In this document: one piece after another, positions 60,766 through 64,000 of the stretch
How positions within the stretch are numbered: position 1 is the first letter of the stretch
How the letters are laid out: each line of letters begins with the position of its first letter
Assembly (NCBI RefSeq): GCF_002902285.1
Contig: NZ_PPRU01000019.1
Location: 23,029-87,028 of the forward strand
DNA: 64,000 nucleotides
Direction of reading: 5' to 3'
Source of the DNA: Staphylococcus simulans
Lineage (GTDB): Bacteria > Bacillota > Bacilli > Staphylococcales > Staphylococcaceae
Made by a program: the position numbers and the translations under genes
Notes under the pieces: generated by a model
Told to the model about the DNA's origin: nothing
Database searches by the model: none
The model's input: only the letters and a program-made list of their open reading frames with translations

Positions 60766-60890
60766 AAATAGGATACCCCCTATAACCTTGATATGAAAGG
60801 AACGCTTGGGAAACGGTGCTGGGAGTTAACTTATCCTCCACCCGACTTTCCAAAGTTTAGGGGTGGCTAAAAATAAAGTTAGGAGTAATT
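60766..60890. other. Candidate cos region
   Basis: Between the HNH and terS genes lie 134 non-coding bases, with GGATACCCCCTATAAC at the left. On the right, CCACCC and GGGGTGG (60838-60866) enclose ACTTT/AAAGT as a nested dyad. HNH-type Gram-positive cos phages carry cos in this position and often show such C-rich motifs. The exact cut site cannot be read. Confidence 0.5.
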
Positions 60891-60894
60891 AAAT

Positions 60895-61215
60895 ATGAAA
60901 TCGATTAATTTAGAAAAACTTAAAAAGTATATAGATGAAAATAATGTTAATAATAAACATATCGCTTATGATTTGTTAGAAGAGTTAACTTTTATGAAAG
61001 CTACAATGGAAGAATTAAAGCATACTGTACGTGAGCATGGCGCAACATATATCTTTACACAAGGTGAACAGTCGTATCTTAAAGAAAACCCCGCAATGAA
61101 GGCATACAATACCACTGTGACTAAATACAACGCCACATATAAGCAGCTGCTGACGTTATTACCTGATAACGTAGAAGAATCCAATGAGTTTATGGATTTT
61201 GTAAACAATGCTTAA
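60895..61215 (+). CDS. terS: Terminase small subunit (P27-like)
   Basis: A 106-residue protein that recognises the packaging site on island DNA. Pattern of the P27 family: LKKYIDENNVNNKHIAYDLLEELTFMKATMEELKHTVREHG, then IFTQGEQSYLKENPAMKAYNTTVTKYNATYKQLLTLLP. Start behind TTAGGAGTAA; overlap of eight bases with terL. An island-encoded TerS directs packaging of island rather than phage DNA. Confidence 0.88.
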   Translation: MKSINLEKLKKYIDENNVNNKHIAYDLLEELTFMKATMEELKHTVREHGATYIFTQGEQSYLKENPAMKAYNTTVTKYNATYKQLLTLLPDNVEESNEFMDFVNNA

Positions 61216-62851
61216 TTATATTGAAGAATATTACCGTCAAATCAAAAGCGGGGATATTGTGGCATCTAAACGCATCACAAAACAATATGAAAAACTCATT
61301 GATGATATGTACAACCACCCTCAATATATTTATGATCATGCTAAAGCAGAACGTCCTATCAAGTTCATAGAAACGTTTTGCAGGCATTCAAAGGGTGAAC
61401 TTGCAGGTAAACCATTAATACTAGACTTGTTTCAAAAAGCCTATATTTCGGCACTATTCGGCTTTGTAGATAAAGAGACAGGTAAACGCCGTTATACTGA
61501 GTCATTCTTCTATGTAGCGCGTAAGAATGGTAAAACAACAATGCTTAGTGCAATAGCACTATACATGATGATAGCAGACGGAGAAAGCGGAGCAGAAGTT
61601 TATTCTGTGGCCTCTAAACGAGACCAAGCGAATATCTTATTTGACCAAGCACATGAGATGATTAAGCAAAGCCCTGATTTGAGCCGTAACATCAGAAAAC
61701 GCAAGAGTGATTTATATTTCAGTCACAACTTCTCTAAAATGCAGTCACTGGGCAAGAACTCAAACTCATTAGATGGTTTGAATGCGCATTTGGTCGTGAT
61801 TGATGAATTACATTCTATACAAGATAGAAACCTTTATGAAGTGATGAAACAATCACAATCTGCACGTACACAGCCATTACTTATCATGATTACCACAGCA
61901 GGTACTCATCGGGGAACTATCTTTGATGATTTATATGAGTATGCGTGTAATGTAGTAGATGGTAATTTTAAAGATGATAACTTTTTACCAATTATGTATG
62001 AATTGGATGAAAAGAAAGAATATAAAAATCCTGAATGTTGGCAAAAAGCTAATCCTTCACTAAATATATCGAAGCGTGTTGAAGATTTAGAGCGTAAAGT
62101 AGCACGTGCAGAGAACGACGCAAACAATCTTACAGGCATACTCACCAAAGATTTCAACGTACGTGAAACTAGCCATAATGCATGGTTGACCTTTGAACAG
62201 ATTAACAATACAGCTACATTCGATATTAAAGATTTTGCTGATTGGTATGCAATAGGCGGAGCTGACCTTTCAATTACCACTGACCTTAGTTGTGCCACAT
62301 TGTTATTTGTAGATCCAGAAACTGAAATGCGCTATGTCCATCAGATGTATTGGTTGCCTGAGGACAATCTGAGGGAACGTGTGGACAATGACAAGATACC
62401 TTATGACAAATGGCATGAACAAGGCTTATTGCGTCTGTGTCGTGGTAATACGATTAATTATAGCGACATTACAGAGTGGTTTGTTGAAATGATTGAGGAT
62501 TATGAAATAACGCCACTGTGGATTTATTATGATAACTATTCAGCACGGTATTGGGTGGATGAGATGGAAGGACACGGCTTTAAAATGGTGCGTACGCCAC
62601 AAGGTGCTAGAACCTTAAGTTTGCCTATGCAGAATTTAGGTGCTGATCTAAAGAAGCATAAAGTGAATTATAATAACCATCCTATATTAAAGTGGTGTTT
62701 GACCAATACAGGCATAGAGACCGATAGAAACGGTAACATTGTACCTGTTAAGAATCAATCACCTAAACGTCGTATTGATGGCACAGCGTCTTTATTAGAT
62801 GCATATGTGGGTTTGTTTGATAACTATGAAAGTTTTTTAAGAGCGATGTAG
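61208..62851 (+). CDS. terL: Terminase large subunit
   Basis: Packaging motor and nuclease, 547 residues. The ATPase part has Walker A-like ARKNGKT (residues 104-110), Walker B VVIDEL near residue 196 and the coupling motif MITTAGT near residue 228. The nuclease part has GGADLSITTDLS near residue 353 and IYYDNYSARYW near residue 438 with acidic metal ligands. Full length. Having both TerS and TerL distinguishes this from classic SaPIs, which borrow the phage TerL. Confidence 0.95.
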   Translation: MLNYIEEYYRQIKSGDIVASKRITKQYEKLIDDMYNHPQYIYDHAKAERPIKFIETFCRHSKGELAGKPLILDLFQKAYISALFGFVDKETGKRRYTESFFYVARKNGKTTMLSAIALYMMIADGESGAEVYSVASKRDQANILFDQAHEMIKQSPDLSRNIRKRKSDLYFSHNFSKMQSLGKNSNSLDGLNAHLVVIDELHSIQDRNLYEVMKQSQSARTQPLLIMITTAGTHRGTIFDDLYEYACNVVDGNFKDDNFLPIMYELDEKKEYKNPECWQKANPSLNISKRVEDLERKVARAENDANNLTGILTKDFNVRETSHNAWLTFEQINNTATFDIKDFADWYAIGGADLSITTDLSCATLLFVDPETEMRYVHQMYWLPEDNLRERVDNDKIPYDKWHEQGLLRLCRGNTINYSDITEWFVEMIEDYEITPLWIYYDNYSARYWVDEMEGHGFKMVRTPQGARTLSLPMQNLGADLKKHKVNYNNHPILKWCLTNTGIETDRNGNIVPVKNQSPKRRIDGTASLLDAYVGLFDNYESFLRAM

Positions 62852-62910
62852 GATATTGGTTAGTCAGAAAAGGACAAAAAAGTCTGATTGAGAGATTAAG
62901 GAGGTTAACA

Positions 62911-63219
62911 ATGGCATATCATTTTAATAATCGAATTAAGATTTTCCAGAGAGTCAGCAGTGGGCCAATGCCAAATCAATTTGAAGAAAAAACTATTGCA
63001 AAACCGTGGGCAGATATAAAAACGATTCGTGGCAATGAGTTTCTGGGTTCTGGACTTACAGCATCAGAAATCCCCGTGAGGTTCATTATTAGATATAGAG
63101 AGGGGATAAATTCAAAGCAACGTATTAAGTGGAAAGATTTAGATTTCAATATTGAATCTGTGCAAAATGATAACGGCTTGAATAGGACGCTAACTATATA
63201 CGCTAAAGCATATAAATAG
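62911..63219 (+). CDS. Head-tail joining/adaptor protein
   Basis: A 102-residue protein of the phage head-tail joining family (SPP1 gp16/HK97 gp7-like): FNNRIKIFQRVSSGPMPNQFEEKTIAKPWADIKTIRGNEFLGSG, then a beta-rich part ending LTIYAKAYK. It closes the head and gives the surface to which a tail docks. Last morphogenesis gene visible. AGGAGG ribosome site, 60 bases past terL. Confidence 0.88.
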   Translation: MAYHFNNRIKIFQRVSSGPMPNQFEEKTIAKPWADIKTIRGNEFLGSGLTASEIPVRFIIRYREGINSKQRIKWKDLDFNIESVQNDNGLNRTLTIYAKAYK

Positions 63220-63300
63220 TGTGCTGAGAGAGTGTCTGTGTTGCATTGAGGAAAGAAACGCCTCACAATTATTAGTGTAATTTAAAATGAGGAGGTAATT

Positions 63301-63660
63301 ATGACTATAAATATAGACTATTGTAAGTATTTAAAAAATAAAGTGAAAAAAGTCGATTATATTATAGGTAAATTGTATAATATAATTATGGAACCTGAAG
63401 AACTAGAATATAGTAGATCAGATACTTTAAAATTATCAGAATTATACTCAACCATTGATGTCATTGAAGGTTTATGTATGACAGATGATCAATTTCATAG
63501 GTTTATAGAGGACTACGTTGTGCATGTAAGATTGTTTTACTATAATCTGGCTGATATTATTACTGGTAAAGAAAATAATATATCATGGATTACAGAAGAG
63601 TATAATATGTATTCGAAAGTGTATAACGAAACATATGAATTATTAGATAGTATTAAATGA
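63301..63660 (+). CDS. Hypothetical island protein
   Basis: A 119-residue acidic, mostly helical protein, not recognised; a strong GAGGAGGTAATT ribosome site precedes the ATG. No catalytic motif, signal or membrane segment is visible. It is the last gene of the island as far as the window shows. In SaPIs the position after the packaging genes often holds accessory or interference genes, but nothing shows this here. Confidence 0.65.
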   Translation: MTINIDYCKYLKNKVKKVDYIIGKLYNIIMEPEELEYSRSDTLKLSELYSTIDVIEGLCMTDDQFHRFIEDYVVHVRLFYYNLADIITGKENNISWITEEYNMYSKVYNETYELLDSIK

Positions 63661-63847
63661 TTATAGGAACTTTTCAGAAGAAATGGGTTAAAAAGTTATG
63701 TATTTTTTATGTTTAAACTCTACTATAAGTGGTAATATATTTATTGTGTAGATATTGACCAAATCTACACTGCAAAACACACGCATTTGTTTGTAAATGC
63801 ATCCCTATATTGACTCCCCCTTATTCTCTCGTGTGAATGGGGGGGGC
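63661..63847. other. Non-coding tail with three hairpins
   Basis: GTGTAGAT pairs with ATCTACAC (63746-63770), GCATTT pairs with AAATGC (63783-63800), and CTCCCCC pairs with a GGGGGGG run around 63812-63846. No T-run follows the first two. The stretch could be a 3' untranslated region or part of an integrase-arm/attachment zone. Confidence 0.5.
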
Positions 63848-63876
63848 TTGTATATATGGTTAAAATATAGTATAGT
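63848..63876 (+). promoter_or_regulatory. Promoter of a possible small RNA
   Basis: -35 TTGTAT (63848-63853) and -10 TATAGT (63871-63876) with an ideal 17-base spacer. No gene of normal size follows. Confidence 0.6.
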
Positions 63877-63882
63877 AACTTT

Positions 63883-64000
63883 AGGGAATAGTAGCTTAGC
63901 GAACAGTGACGATTCATGTCCCGGGAAAATGTTTTTTCTATTCATTGTAAAATCCTTTATATTAAAGTGATTTAACCGCCTATATGGCGGTTTTTTTTTT
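63883..64000 (+). ncRNA. Candidate small RNA at the island right end
   Basis: From the predicted start near 63883 to the terminator at 63974-64000, a transcript of about 115 bases would be made. GAATAG near its 5' end can pair with CTATTC downstream. It contains a possible 13-codon hydrophobic ORF (MFFLFIVKSFILK, ATG at 63930) with a weak ribosome site, so a type I toxin-antitoxin RNA is conceivable. Not recognised as a named RNA. Confidence 0.45.
63974..64000 (+). terminator. Terminator at the window end
   Basis: AACCGCC pairs with GGCGGTT around TATAT, followed by at least eight T. It closes the candidate small RNA. Confidence 0.85.

Larger units (their letters stand above)
50364..64000. 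mobile_element. Capsid-forming PICI-like island (cf-PICI), right end open
   Basis: A contiguous block with a tyrosine integrase, repressor with divergent Cro-like gene, DUF1474 protein, PriCT primase, VapE helicase, iteron origin, LexA-boxed promoter, then portal, protease, capsid, connector, HNH, TerS, TerL and head-tail adaptor. There is no tail, lysis or holin gene. This matches capsid-forming phage-inducible chromosomal islands, which make and fill their own heads and use helper-phage tails. The left edge lies between about 50364 and 50700; the right edge is not identified and may lie beyond 64000. Confidence 0.85.

Noticed and set aside
63930..63971. 13-codon hydrophobic peptide as a gene
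   Set aside because: Too short and with a weak ribosome site; kept only as a remark on the candidate small RNA.
50364..64000. Ordinary siphovirus prophage
   Set aside because: The early genes are SaPI-type (DUF1474, PriCT primase, VapE, iterons). After the head-tail adaptor come only one small gene and non-coding DNA instead of tail genes. The open right end means it is rejected with caution.
50364..64000. Flanking direct repeat (attL/attR)
   Set aside because: The ends 50364-50700 and 63660-64000 were compared by eye; no shared stretch longer than AT-rich background was found. The attR site probably lies outside the window.
63883..64000. tmRNA or tRNA remnant as attachment site
   Set aside because: No tRNA-like acceptor or T-loop and no CCA end are visible.

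Overview
This window is chromosomal DNA from a Staphylococcus. It is low-GC, the proteins closely resemble S. aureus homologues that I know (NrdE, NrdF, UvrA, GdpS), and the gene order is the conserved staphylococcal run from dtpT/queF/nrdIEF/sst through secA/prfB/uvrBA/hprK to whiA. The second POT transporter and the genes that follow whiA suggest a species other than S. aureus, possibly a coagulase-negative one; the sequence alone does not settle the species.

Region 1 (1-49.8 kb) is core genome. It holds two POT-family peptide transporters with CodY-like boxes, queF with an EamA transporter, the class Ib ribonucleotide reductase operon nrdIEF behind a long leader with NrdR boxes, and the Fur-controlled sstABCD iron-siderophore importer. 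Next come murB with a CHY zinc-finger gene, a lipoprotein, a bacilliredoxin, a glycerate-kinase-like gene, pepT, a split ThrE-type exporter, gdpS, tagO, fakB1, comFA-comFC, hpf, secA and frameshifted prfB. A LysM-CHAP wall hydrolase with a WalR box, an HD phosphohydrolase, csbA and SOS-controlled uvrB-uvrA follow. The run hprK-lgt-acyltransferase-TPR leads to trxB, rapZ-yvcK-whiA, an MFS transporter and brnQ.

Region 2 (about 50.4 kb to the window end) is an integrated mobile element of the phage-inducible chromosomal island (PICI/SaPI) type. The left side has an integrase and a repressor transcribed leftward. Divergent from them is an early operon with a Cro-like regulator, small island proteins including a DUF1474 member, a PriCT-type primase and a VapE-type helicase. 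Directly after the helicase lies a replication-origin candidate made of AGACAG iterons on both sides of an AT-rich core. A second operon, behind an extended -10 promoter with two LexA boxes, encodes portal, prohead protease, major capsid protein, head-tail connector, HNH nuclease, a cos-like segment, small and large terminase and a head-tail adaptor. No tail, baseplate, holin or lysin gene follows; the element runs into one hypothetical gene and a structured non-coding tail with a promoter and terminator. This is the layout expected of a capsid-forming PICI (cf-PICI), which builds and fills its own heads and borrows phage tails. The right attachment site was not found, so the boundary is open.

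The most interesting signals are the cf-PICI itself, its SOS-type control of the capsid operon, its iteron origin, the placement of HNH-cos-terS-terL inside the connector genes, and a possible small RNA at the right end. In the core, the long nrd leader and the non-ATG start of comFA deserve a look.
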